The notes beneath the pieces are model-generated. The model saw only the letters and a program-made list of their open reading frames with translations, had not been told where the DNA came from and searched no databases. The translations under genes and the position numbers were made by a program. A DNA stretch of 64,000 nt from an uncultured Oscillospiraceae bacterium (GTDB lineage Bacteria > Bacillota > Clostridia > Oscillospirales > Ruminococcaceae), in contig CAJTNJ010000005.1 in NCBI GenBank assembly GCA_910577565.1, positions 32,711 to 96,710 of the forward strand, written 5' to 3'. This document shows positions 18,478-27,019 of the stretch, one piece after another (position 1 is the first letter of the stretch; each line of letters begins with the position of its first letter).

Positions 18478-19155
18478 TCAATTGTGAGATTTTTTCTTAG
18501 CTTTTCTTGCTTTATACCTTAATATTAAAAGATTTTCTCTAGATTCAAATGTGTATAGCTTGAATTTTTTAATTTTGCGCATAGCCGAAAAACCGTCTCC
18601 GTCAACTAGCGTAGTATTATCACGACCACCAATTATAACAGGCATTATCAATAAAATTATATCATCAACAAAACCTTTTTCAATCATACTCCAGTTAAGC
18701 TCTCCACCGCCTTCAAGCATGATATGTTTTACATTATATTCTTGCTCGAGTATATCAAAAGCTTTTTCAAAATCTATCTCATCTGTTCCGGAGCAAATAA
18801 CGAATTTGTTATTGTGTCTTGATATAAACTTAGCCTTATTTTTATTTTGATCTGTTGTTAGAAAAACTGTTTTGTTTTCATCTTTTAAAACAGTTGAATC
18901 TTTTGCAATATTTAATGTTCTTGTAGGTATTATGCGTATAGGATTTTTGTTTTCCTCATATCTATTTGTCAAAGACGGATTATCAATGTTTACGGTATTT
19001 TTACCGACCATTAAACCTTGAACTGATCCTCTAAACTTGTGTATAAATTTTATATCGTCAATAGTCAAAAGAGGGAATATTGTTTTACTTGATATACCTT
19101 TGCTTAGGGTTAATTTCCCATCGATTGACATTTCGCAAAACATAGTAAGTTTCAT
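18478..19155 (-). CDS. RibD C-terminal-type reductase (stand-alone)
   Basis: A 225-residue protein of the dihydrofolate-reductase-like RibD_C family, which reduces the ribosylamino-pyrimidine intermediate of riboflavin synthesis with NADPH. The start MKLTMFCEMSIDGKLTLSKG has the usual SxDGK motif. GLMVGKNTVNIDNPSLTNR and the glycine-rich MLEGGGELNWSMIEKGFVDD with PVIIGG follow. I start at the ATG at 19153-19155, which AAAGGATG precedes by 8 bases; the longer open frame upstream encodes no family sequence. There is no deaminase domain and no other rib gene nearby, so it may be an archaeal-like stand-alone reductase or a relative with another substrate. Confidence 0.8.
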   Translation of the reverse strand: MKLTMFCEMSIDGKLTLSKGISSKTIFPLLTIDDIKFIHKFRGSVQGLMVGKNTVNIDNPSLTNRYEENKNPIRIIPTRTLNIAKDSTVLKDENKTVFLTTDQNKNKAKFISRHNNKFVICSGTDEIDFEKAFDILEQEYNVKHIMLEGGGELNWSMIEKGFVDDIILLIMPVIIGGRDNTTLVDGDGFSAMRKIKKFKLYTFESRENLLILRYKARKAKKKSHN

Positions 19156-19261
19156 ATTTAAACATCCTTTGTTATTAGTGGAATTTGCTTTGAAACGAAA
19201 TGGAATTATATAAAATGCTAACAATTTTATCTGGATGATCAAATTAATATAAAAATTATAT

Positions 19262-20368
19262 TTATTTTTTATTGCCAAGTTCTGTAATAAGTTTTGAATA
19301 TTTTTGAACTTTTTCTTTATCTTCTAGGCAGACAACTATTTTGTCCATATATTTCCAAAAATCAAATAGTGCTGTTGAGTTATATATCATTTGGTTTTTG
19401 TTCATTTGTTTTATCATTTCGCTCCAGTTCTCATCTGTGTTTTTGGATATTTCACTATATATATTATTTGTAATTGGAAGCCGCTTATAATCATTGAACC
19501 ATCTGCGCTGAATATCATCGCTTAGCATAAGTTCAACATATTTATCAATAACGCACTTTTTGTCAGATTCAACAGCATTATTTGGGAAAACCATACCGAC
19601 TGTTGTGCTGATGCCTGTCATTATATTTCCATCAATTGAAGGTAATGTGCAAACACCCAAATTATCTCCAAGTTGAGAGAATAGATATCCATATACCCAT
19701 TCGCCGGTGAGCAAAGCTCCTATTTTTCCTTCTGCAAATGCTGTGTGCATATCATTTATTTCATCATACATTGTTATAGTTTTGTTTTTTTCGAGCTCTA
19801 AAACATAGTCAATTGCTTTTTGCATACCACAAGGGTCTACATTTATATAGTCAGACCCGAATTCTACTGTCGACATAGTGCAAATAAACGGCATAAGCCA
19901 ATATGGTTCTTTAAGCATTGCTACACTTTTTTTTATTTTACATGAGCAATAATTATTTTTACAAGATTTTTGAACATCTTTCCAATCACGGATTGGTCCG
20001 TTATAGCATTTTTTGTTGTAGAACATTATAATATGGTTTCCTCTGAGGAAGGGGATACCTTTTTGTTCATTTTTATATTTCATAGTATCCCAAATTTCAT
20101 CGTCAATATTAATTTTATATTCTTCACCAACATTTGACATCAGACCATTTTCGAGATATAGCATATCTTGAGGAATTAATGCTATATCTGGAGATTTTCC
20201 GCCGTCTTTGATTTTATTTAAGTTAACAATAAAATCCTTTATATTAATAGTTTCAGCGCTTATATCTGTGTTAGTTTTTTCTGAAGTTTTTTCACAGACA
20301 TATTCTACAAGTTCTTTACTTTTATCACCAACGCCATCCATCTCATGCCATAAAACTAATTTTTCCAT
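19262..20368 (-). CDS. Solute-binding-like protein without export signal
   Basis: The 368 residues follow the fold pattern of family 1 (maltose-type) extracellular solute-binding proteins, with recognisable segments PDIALIPQDMLYLENGL, GIPFLRGNHIIMFYNKKCY, MHTAFAEGKIGALLTGEWVY, and TTVGMVFPNNA. The N-terminus reads MEKLVLWHEMDGVG, beginning directly with the first beta strand. There is no hydrophobic signal and no lipobox, and AGGAAAGGA before the ATG fixes this start. It therefore seems cytosolic, which is odd for the family. It lies 31 bases behind the GH13 gene in the same operon, and no permease genes accompany it. A cytosolic sugar or oligosaccharide carrier or sensor is possible. The ligand is unknown. 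Confidence 0.72.
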   Translation of the reverse strand: MEKLVLWHEMDGVGDKSKELVEYVCEKTSEKTNTDISAETINIKDFIVNLNKIKDGGKSPDIALIPQDMLYLENGLMSNVGEEYKINIDDEIWDTMKYKNEQKGIPFLRGNHIIMFYNKKCYNGPIRDWKDVQKSCKNNYCSCKIKKSVAMLKEPYWLMPFICTMSTVEFGSDYINVDPCGMQKAIDYVLELEKNKTITMYDEINDMHTAFAEGKIGALLTGEWVYGYLFSQLGDNLGVCTLPSIDGNIMTGISTTVGMVFPNNAVESDKKCVIDKYVELMLSDDIQRRWFNDYKRLPITNNIYSEISKNTDENWSEMIKQMNKNQMIYNSTALFDFWKYMDKIVVCLEDKEKVQKYSKLITELGNKK

Positions 20369-20399
20369 TTTATTTTTCCTTTCCTAATAAAATATTAAA

Positions 20400-22328
20400 T
20401 TAATTTGCTTTATCTAAGCTTTTTAAACAAATGAGGCCACATATTGAAAGATCAATCTTATCACTTGTCAATTTTTCTTTTTTGTGTCCTTTTTCGTTAT
20501 TAAATACCATTTCGAATTTTTCAAAGTCTAGGTCAAAATCACTTAGCTTAATAACCGTGTCTTCTATAGGATTTGTGTTAAAAAATACATATAAAGAATT
20601 GTCATAATTATAAGCTATAACATCGTCAACGTTATTGTTCATAAAGTTAAAATAGAATGGTTTTAAAGTGTTTTTGTATTTTTTTCTAAACTTGGATATT
20701 TCAAATAGATATTTTGTCATATCAAATGCGTCTTGTGATGTCCAATCAATTTGCATTCTGTTAAATAGAGCTTTTTTGACGTTTCTTTTATTGTCATTGT
20801 TGGCAAGAGCATCGTTTATTGGTTGCTTTTCATTTACTTCATAGCCGGTTAGATAAAACGGTGTGCCATTTGGAAGGGTATTATTAATGAATGCCAAAGA
20901 TCGTGCAAGGTCTTTTCCGCCCCACCTGGTAACAATTCTTGGAGTATCATGTGTTTCGGCACAGGCAAAAACGTTAATTTTTAGATATTCACACTGTTTT
21001 ATGAACTTGCTGTAACTGCTTTTGGTTATATTAGCAACAGCACTCCAGCTGCTTCCAAGCATTATATTATATCCTGTTTTGACTGAACTAAGGTGATTTC
21101 TGTTAAAAAGATCTTCGCTCATAAATATTGCATATGGTTTTATGTCCTTAACAACTTTAAATAGTCGTTTTAGCAAAACAGGAGGTAGGGTATGTCCGAT
21201 ATCAAACCGAAAACCATCCAAATCGAAATTGGTTGTATAGTGCAAAATAGCTTTTTCAAATTCATCCCACAAACCTTTATTAGGCACTTTTGCGGGGAAT
21301 TTATTTGCTTTTATGGTATCAAACATTACATATGGTGGCTGATCTTTGTCTATATATTTACTAACGAGCGGATTGTTATCCATATAAATTTTCCAAAAAG
21401 TTGCATCTGTCCAAACAGGCTGTGTATCATTAACCCAGTCTGAATGAGATGGCGGAGTGGTAATGCCCATTTTCTTTTCAATTAGCTCAAGAATATTCTT
21501 TTCGCTTTCTTTGTGATCTTCTTTGATTTCCTCCCATTTTTCGGGATCTAAAATATTAGGCGGTTGAGTGAATTTTTTAAGGTGATTTTTTGTCGATTCT
21601 GCCTGATATATAGCATCAAGACTATGTATTGTGCACTCTTCAAATACATGCATGTTTGGTATCTCAGGTGGCACAAAATCTTCCTCATATTCCTTTTTTA
21701 TCCAATATAACCAGTCCGGGTGATCATATATCACATCCGAGTCCCTACCGGTAACACGGGGAACAAAGTCCATTACCACTCTAATTCCTAAACAGTGACA
21801 GGCTTGAACTAAAACTTTAAACTCATCTTCTAGCGTAAAATCCACCATATCTTCCACTATTTGGTCATGAAGATCTGGGTCAAGTTCATAAAAACTTACA
21901 ATGGAAAAAGGAGAGCCTATATCTCCTTTAAGAAATAGGTTGCTGTGTTTGTTAACAGGTAAAAGATATAGCACATTTACTCCCATGTTTTTAAGCATAG
22001 GTAAAAGCATGAGCATCCTAATGAACGTACCGTCACTGAATTTACCGTTGTCATATATATCAAAAGCAGCCGAATATCTTGGAACTGCGCAATATATAAC
22101 GCTTGTGGATGGATCAAAAAAATCATCTTTGTCTATATTATCTTTAGATTTTAAAAACTTGTCGATCAAATTTTTATAGAAACTGAAGATATTGACTTTA
22201 ACAGTATTTTTATCTTTTTTCACATAAGGATTTTGTATTGAGTCGTTCCACACCTTAGGGATAGATAAAATTTCATCATCTTCTTGACTTGAAACGAAGT
22301 CATAAAAACGCAAAAGTTCTGAATTCAT
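20400..22328 (-). CDS. GH13-family alpha-glucan enzyme (maltosyltransferase-like)
   Basis: A 642-residue cytosolic alpha-amylase-superfamily enzyme with no signal peptide. Conserved region I is VVMDFVPRVTGRDSD (about 184-198). Region II is GFRFDIGH, with nucleophile D376. The acid/base glutamate is E405 in IFMSED, and region IV is ETHDTPR, with H460-D461. The unusual region I and the length recall maltosyltransferases such as the roughly 640-residue Thermotoga enzyme, which moves maltosyl units between alpha-glucans; this assignment is from memory of the family. Amylase or trehalose-type activity remains possible. It is the middle gene of an operon with a zinc dehydrogenase 20 bases upstream and a signal-less binding protein downstream. 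Confidence 0.8.
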   Translation of the reverse strand: MNSELLRFYDFVSSQEDDEILSIPKVWNDSIQNPYVKKDKNTVKVNIFSFYKNLIDKFLKSKDNIDKDDFFDPSTSVIYCAVPRYSAAFDIYDNGKFSDGTFIRMLMLLPMLKNMGVNVLYLLPVNKHSNLFLKGDIGSPFSIVSFYELDPDLHDQIVEDMVDFTLEDEFKVLVQACHCLGIRVVMDFVPRVTGRDSDVIYDHPDWLYWIKKEYEEDFVPPEIPNMHVFEECTIHSLDAIYQAESTKNHLKKFTQPPNILDPEKWEEIKEDHKESEKNILELIEKKMGITTPPSHSDWVNDTQPVWTDATFWKIYMDNNPLVSKYIDKDQPPYVMFDTIKANKFPAKVPNKGLWDEFEKAILHYTTNFDLDGFRFDIGHTLPPVLLKRLFKVVKDIKPYAIFMSEDLFNRNHLSSVKTGYNIMLGSSWSAVANITKSSYSKFIKQCEYLKINVFACAETHDTPRIVTRWGGKDLARSLAFINNTLPNGTPFYLTGYEVNEKQPINDALANNDNKRNVKKALFNRMQIDWTSQDAFDMTKYLFEISKFRKKYKNTLKPFYFNFMNNNVDDVIAYNYDNSLYVFFNTNPIEDTVIKLSDFDLDFEKFEMVFNNEKGHKKEKLTSDKIDLSICGLICLKSLDKAN

Positions 22329-22347
22329 AGCTTTGTTTTCTCCTTAC

Positions 22348-23382
22348 TTAACTTTCAAAAACACATTTCATTTGTGTTATTTCTAAAGGTTTTTTGGTAT
22401 TCATATCAAATCCTAAAACAGAATTAAATCCTTCTTCACATTTTTCAAAAGGAAGTTTTTTAGTTACAAGCTCTCCTATTTCCTTATAGCGTTTAAGCAT
22501 ATTGATTGTGTCGACAAAAAGCATATTATATTCACTTGCACCTACAAGCTTTATGCCGTTTGATATTAAGGTCATAGGGTGTAAACTAAAATTATAAACT
22601 TGGTTCATGCCTATTGGGACTATTCTTCCGTTTTTCTCTGTAAAGTTTAAAAGGGCATTTTCCATTTGCGTGCCAACCGTATCGAACACAACATCAAATT
22701 TATGACCATCATTTATTCGATACATTTCTTTTTTAGTAAGATCTTTTGGTTGGTATATATAGTCAACATATTTTTCGCAGAAGTTTCTTCTGTAATCATT
22801 AGTCTCAACTGCAACAACTAATTTTGATATCTTTTTACATATAATTTCACAAATAGCTCCCATAGGGCCTGAACCAAAAATGAGGACAGAGTCACTTGGT
22901 TTTACATTTGCAGCTAAAATATTGTTATATATGCAAGCAGTAGGTTCTATCATGACAGCTTGCTCCCAAGTCATGTCGTTTGGAATATGATAGACAAAGG
23001 TTTCATCGCACACAAAATAATCAGCAAATACACCGTCAATATTTATACCCGCAATAGTAAAGCCGCCTGGTGATTCACAAAAGTTAGTATCGCCTTTTTT
23101 GCAATAATAACAGCGTCCGCAGTATTGGTTTGGATCGATTGCCACTCTGTCTTTGATTTTGAAATTTTTAACTTCACTGCCGATTTCAACTATTTCACCA
23201 ACAGCTTCGTGGCCACGAATAATGTTGTCAACCGATTTTTCATTACCTTTTAAAACCTGTAAGTCGGTACCACAAATGCCAGAATATTTTATTTTGATTT
23301 TTATATCTTTTGGTTTTTTAATTTGCGGTTCTAAAGATTCCTTAAACTGCATTTTATCGCCATTTATAACTATAGATTTCAT
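22348..23382 (-). CDS. Zinc-dependent medium-chain alcohol/polyol dehydrogenase
   Basis: A 344-residue enzyme of the threonine/sorbitol dehydrogenase branch, oxidising a secondary alcohol with NAD(P). Catalytic zinc ligands are C37 (GICGTD) and H58-E59 (RGHEAVGE). Structural zinc cysteines are C88, C91, C94 and C102 in YCGRCYYCKKGDTNFC. The cofactor fold shows FGSGPMGAICEIICKK. AAGGAGG precedes the ATG. It is the first gene of an operon with a GH13 enzyme and a binding-like protein, so a sugar or sugar-alcohol substrate is plausible. Sequence does not separate sorbitol, threonine or other substrates. Confidence 0.87.
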   Translation of the reverse strand: MKSIVINGDKMQFKESLEPQIKKPKDIKIKIKYSGICGTDLQVLKGNEKSVDNIIRGHEAVGEIVEIGSEVKNFKIKDRVAIDPNQYCGRCYYCKKGDTNFCESPGGFTIAGINIDGVFADYFVCDETFVYHIPNDMTWEQAVMIEPTACIYNNILAANVKPSDSVLIFGSGPMGAICEIICKKISKLVVAVETNDYRRNFCEKYVDYIYQPKDLTKKEMYRINDGHKFDVVFDTVGTQMENALLNFTEKNGRIVPIGMNQVYNFSLHPMTLISNGIKLVGASEYNMLFVDTINMLKRYKEIGELVTKKLPFEKCEEGFNSVLGFDMNTKKPLEITQMKCVFES

Positions 23383-23423
23383 ATTTTACCTCCTTATCTT
23401 TTATGTATTTTTAAGTTTAATTT

Positions 23424-23452
23424 ATTATATCATATTTTGAATTTTGTGTACA
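23424..23452 (-). promoter_or_regulatory. Likely promoter of the dehydrogenase-GH13 operon
   Basis: Read on the minus strand, TGTACA, a 17-base spacer and TATAAT lie about 40 bases before the dehydrogenase ATG. The -10 box is perfect and the -35 box is weak. Confidence 0.5.
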
Positions 23453-23513
23453 GTATATTTTTAATTTATTAACAATTTTTGTATTAAACTACTAAATAAA
23501 TAATATAGATTAT

Positions 23514-23542
23514 TTGTAAATGATATAAAAAAATGATATAAT
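23514..23542 (+). promoter_or_regulatory. Promoter of the second ABC exporter
   Basis: TTGTAA, a 17-base spacer and TATAAT lie 59 bases upstream of the exporter ATG. An AATTCAATATAAAA/TTTTATATTGAATT inverted repeat just after the -10 box (about 23544-23574) could act as an operator or leader hairpin. Confidence 0.6.
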
Positions 23543-23601
23543 AATTCAATATAAAATATCTTTTATATTGAATTGATTTAAATGAAGGATTTGTCTGTAA
23601 A

Positions 23602-25353
23602 ATGGAGAACAAAAAGAGCAGCATAGTTTTAATTAGAAGGATTATACCATATTTTGTAAAATATAAATGGGTTTTTCTTTTGGATTTATTTTGTGCAACA
23701 ATGACTACATTATGTGAATTGGTATTTCCTGTTTTGTTAAGATATCTTACTAACATTGTATCTTTTGATATTGCAGCACTGACTTTAAAAACAATTGGAA
23801 CAATAGGAGCAATTTATTTTTGCCTTGCTATTATTGATATAATTGGTAATTATTATATGACATCTATTGGCCATATCATGGGAGCAAAAATTGAAACATC
23901 AATGAGAAGAGATCTTTTCAATCATATGCAAAAACTGCATTTATCTTATTACGATAATAATAAAATAGGACAAATGATGTCTAGATTAACAAATGATCTT
24001 TTTGATATTACCGAATTTACTCATCATTGTCCTGAAGAATTTTTGATAGCAGGCATAAAAATTATTGTATCGTTTTTAGTTCTTATTAACTTTAATATAT
24101 ATTTAACGTTTATAATTTACGCTGTGTTGCCGATAATATTAATATTTTCAATTCACTATAACAAGAAGATGCAGGTGGTTTTAAAAAAGAATAGAGTGCA
24201 ATTTGGAGAGTTAAATGCTCAAGCTGAGGATAGTTTTCTTGGTATTCGAGTTATAAAATCTTTTTCTGTAGAAGATAATTTAGAAAAGAAGTTTTGCGAT
24301 AAAAACATCGAAACTTTAAATATTAAAAAAATATTTTATAAATTTATGGGCAGATTCCGTGCTGTTGGTATTAGTTTTGACAGATTAATGTATCTAATTA
24401 TAATTGCTCTTGGGTCGTTATTTTTACTTTATGGCAAAATAGCTCCGGGGGATTTGGTTGCTTATGTTTTGTATGTATCCACTTTGCTTAATTCCATTAC
24501 AAGAATAATGGAGTTCACTGAGCAGTTTCAAAAAGGAATCACAGGCATAGATAGATTTATGGAAATTATGGATATACCAATTATGATAAAAGATTCAAAA
24601 GATTCCGTGATGTTAGATAAAGTAAAAGGGAAAGTGGAATTTAAAGATGTTAAATTTAAATATGTAGGATCAAGCGATGGTATACTAAACGGAATCAATA
24701 TGGTGATAGAACCGCATGAAAGCGTTGCATTAGTTGGACCGTCCGGAGCAGGAAAAACAACTATATGCAATTTGATAGAAAGATTTTATGACGTTAATGA
24801 TGGCCAATTGCTTATTGATGGTGTGGATATAAAAAAGATTCGTCTTAAGTGTTTACATAAAATTGTCGGATCGGTACATCAAGATGTTTATTTATTTTCC
24901 GGATCTATTTATGAAAATATATGTTATGGAAATCTTAAGGCAAGTTATGAACAAGTTATTGATGCAGCAAAAAAAGCGGGGATACATGATGTTATAGAAT
25001 CCTTACCGGATAAATATAATACATATGTAGGCGAAAGGGGAGTAAAGCTATCTGGCGGGCAGAAACAGCGTATAAGTATTGCCAGAGTGTTTTTGAAAGA
25101 TCCACCAATTTTAATACTTGATGAAGCAACGTCTTCACTTGACAGTGAGAGTGAAAAAATAATACAAGAGTCTTTAAAAAAACTATCTAAAGGTAGAACA
25201 ACAATTACGATTGCGCACAGATTGACCTCAATTAAAAGGGCTGATAAAATATATGTTTTATGTAAAGGTGAAATAGAAGAAAAAGGAACACACGAACAAC
25301 TTATGAAAAATGGCAGTCTTTATAGCAGTCTTTATAACTCATATATTAATTAA
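23602..25353 (+). CDS. ABC exporter, fused permease and ATPase
   Basis: A 583-residue half-transporter of the MsbA/LmrA type. About six helices lie in residues 15-310, followed by the ATPase with GPSGAGKTT (Walker A), LSGGQKQRISIARVFLK (signature), ILILDEATSSLD (Walker B), and ITIAHRLTSI. It would export drugs, lipids or peptides as a dimer. The ribosome site GAAGGAT is about 12 bases before the ATG, which is slightly long. It is monocistronic, with its own promoter and a strong terminator. It is a paralogue of the exporter at 7148-8887, sharing the same ATPase layout but with clearly different helices. An XRE regulator follows on the opposite strand; a regulatory link is possible but unproven. 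Confidence 0.92.
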   Translation: MENKKSSIVLIRRIIPYFVKYKWVFLLDLFCATMTTLCELVFPVLLRYLTNIVSFDIAALTLKTIGTIGAIYFCLAIIDIIGNYYMTSIGHIMGAKIETSMRRDLFNHMQKLHLSYYDNNKIGQMMSRLTNDLFDITEFTHHCPEEFLIAGIKIIVSFLVLINFNIYLTFIIYAVLPIILIFSIHYNKKMQVVLKKNRVQFGELNAQAEDSFLGIRVIKSFSVEDNLEKKFCDKNIETLNIKKIFYKFMGRFRAVGISFDRLMYLIIIALGSLFLLYGKIAPGDLVAYVLYVSTLLNSITRIMEFTEQFQKGITGIDRFMEIMDIPIMIKDSKDSVMLDKVKGKVEFKDVKFKYVGSSDGILNGINMVIEPHESVALVGPSGAGKTTICNLIERFYDVNDGQLLIDGVDIKKIRLKCLHKIVGSVHQDVYLFSGSIYENICYGNLKASYEQVIDAAKKAGIHDVIESLPDKYNTYVGERGVKLSGGQKQRISIARVFLKDPPILILDEATSSLDSESEKIIQESLKKLSKGRTTITIAHRLTSIKRADKIYVLCKGEIEEKGTHEQLMKNGSLYSSLYNSYIN

Positions 25354-25365
25354 TTATAAATTAAT

Positions 25366-25411
25366 ATAAATAAGCTGATATTTGTTTAGAACATAATATC
25401 AGCTTATTTAT
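25366..25411. terminator. Strong 17-bp stem terminator
   Basis: ATAAATAAGCTGATATT pairs perfectly with AATATCAGCTTATTTAT around a 12-base loop, then ATATTTTTA follows. It ends the exporter transcript and may also serve the convergent XRE gene. Confidence 0.8.
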
Positions 25412-25491
25412 ATATTTTTAATTTTAATTGTAAAGCTTAGTTTTTTTGTTTTAACGTTTTTGTGATTTACTAATTATATTTTTTGATAATT

Positions 25492-25899
25492 TTATTTGAC
25501 CACTTTAAATATATTTTTTATATTATCAGAATTATTGATAGTTTTTCTAAGTTCATTTTCATAATTAATTTGATTTAATTCTTTGTTGGCATAGTGATCT
25601 ATAAGATTTTTTATACTTGATTTATATTTTTTGTCTGTCAAAGACATATACTTTTTTATTATGGTTTGGTCATTATAATTATGTATATGTAATATATTGT
25701 TTTCTTTAATTTTATGTTTTACTAAATAGTCTACAGAAATGTTAAAATATTTAGCAATTTTGCATACTTTCTCAATATTTGGTGAACTATTTTTCCAAGT
25801 ATATAGAACACCTTGAGATATGCCCATAAGTTTTTCAAGGTCAAGTATAGTTATGTTATGTTTTTTACATAAAACTTTTATATTATTAAGTATATTCAA
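25492..25899 (-). CDS. XRE-family helix-turn-helix regulator
   Basis: A 135-residue DNA-binding protein. Residues 5-60 form a Cro/C1-type helix-turn-helix: IKVLCKKHNITILDLEKLMG, then ISQGVLYTWKNSSPNIEKVC and IAKYFNISVDYLVKHK. The remaining 70 residues are a lysine- and asparagine-rich helical tail with no known domain. The start is TTG at 25897-25899, supported by AGAGGAA 8 bases ahead. It is isolated between an exporter and an IS1 relic. Targets are unknown; the neighbouring exporter is the natural candidate. Confidence 0.8.
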   Translation of the reverse strand: MNILNNIKVLCKKHNITILDLEKLMGISQGVLYTWKNSSPNIEKVCKIAKYFNISVDYLVKHKIKENNILHIHNYNDQTIIKKYMSLTDKKYKSSIKNLIDHYANKELNQINYENELRKTINNSDNIKNIFKVVK

Positions 25900-26030
25900 A
25901 TCAATTCCTCTTTTTGCATAATTAAATTAATTATGTATATAAATTAAAATTAAATATATAATAAATTAAAAAAGATTTCATACATATATTATATACAAAA
26001 TGTCAAAATTGTCAAATATACTATTATAGA

Positions 26031-26704
26031 GAAGTGCCCAAATTAAAGATAGGGAAGAAAGTTAATAAGATAGGCAGAATTTTTAAGGAGAGGAAAACGA
26101 AGCTTAACCTCTCCAAATTTGTTATAAGCGTATACAAAAATATTCATGACAATTTTAAAGTATCTATTGAACGAAAAAAGTATTTATTCACCTCTGTAAA
26201 GCATCTATGTATTTACCAATATCAGAATTAATTCCTTCTACTCTAAAAGTATGAGTTTTATATTTGAAATAGCAATGCTTACCACTATAGCATACATTTT
26301 GATAGCTTGGATTTGCATAAAAATAATAATATTTTGCTTTCGGCGCTTTCTCAGCTATATTTTGTATCCTTTTTCATTTTTATCAAACGCAATATCATAT
26401 TCTACTATTTGTCTTGGTTTTCTTGTTACAAATGTTATCAGATAATTTTTGTTTTTTCTCTCTACATAACTGTAGAGTTTATCCATTTCTATTACTTCTT
26501 TAGGGACTTCTTCTTTTTGGCTCAGACTTCTGCTTTTCTATTTTCTTATTTAATGCTTTTATCCAATTACATACTGTTGATTTATTTATTTATTTTCATT
26601 ATTCTTCCTACTGTTCCCTTCATAAAATATTTGTATTGTCTTCTTTTTTAACTCCTTATCATAATTTAATTCTCTTATGAACTTTCTTATATTTGGGCAC
26701 TCCC
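26031..26704 (-). mobile_element. IS1-family relic, copy C, with both terminal repeats
   Basis: The ends are GAAGTGCCCAAAT at 26031 and the inverted ATTTGGGCACTCCC ending at 26704, which give a 674-base element. On the minus strand, scrambled remnants of the IS1-type transposase are legible: MDKLYSYVERK-like start near 26490, VEYDIAFDK near 26400, and the C-terminal block near 26040-26130. Stops and frameshifts are frequent. The ends match copies D and E and differ from copies A and B, so two IS1 subfamilies are present. Confidence 0.75.
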
Positions 26705-27019
26705 TTACATAAATATATTGATTTATTGATCAAATTAATAAATATTTATTATAAAATATAATTAAAGAAGATTTTTCTAAGGCAATATCTCTAAAGAATC
26801 AGCAATTTATCATATCTCTTGGTATCATTTCTTAAAATTTATAAAATGCTATTTACAAACTACCAATTATTATGATTCTTACTCATTAATTCTACTATTT
26901 AAATAAAGAATGTTTCAAAAGTACCTGCACCTATTACTAATTTTGGATATATTTTTCATAAATCCAATATTTTTTCTAAAATTCCAATTTTAAATTATTG
27001 CTTTGAGTTCACTATTTCA
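26705..27019. other. Spacer between IS1 relic and feoB
   Basis: There is no gene. AGGCAATATCTC near 26776 resembles the AGGCAACATCTC end of the IS5-type element, so another lost IS end is possible. No clear terminator follows feoB. Confidence 0.35.
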
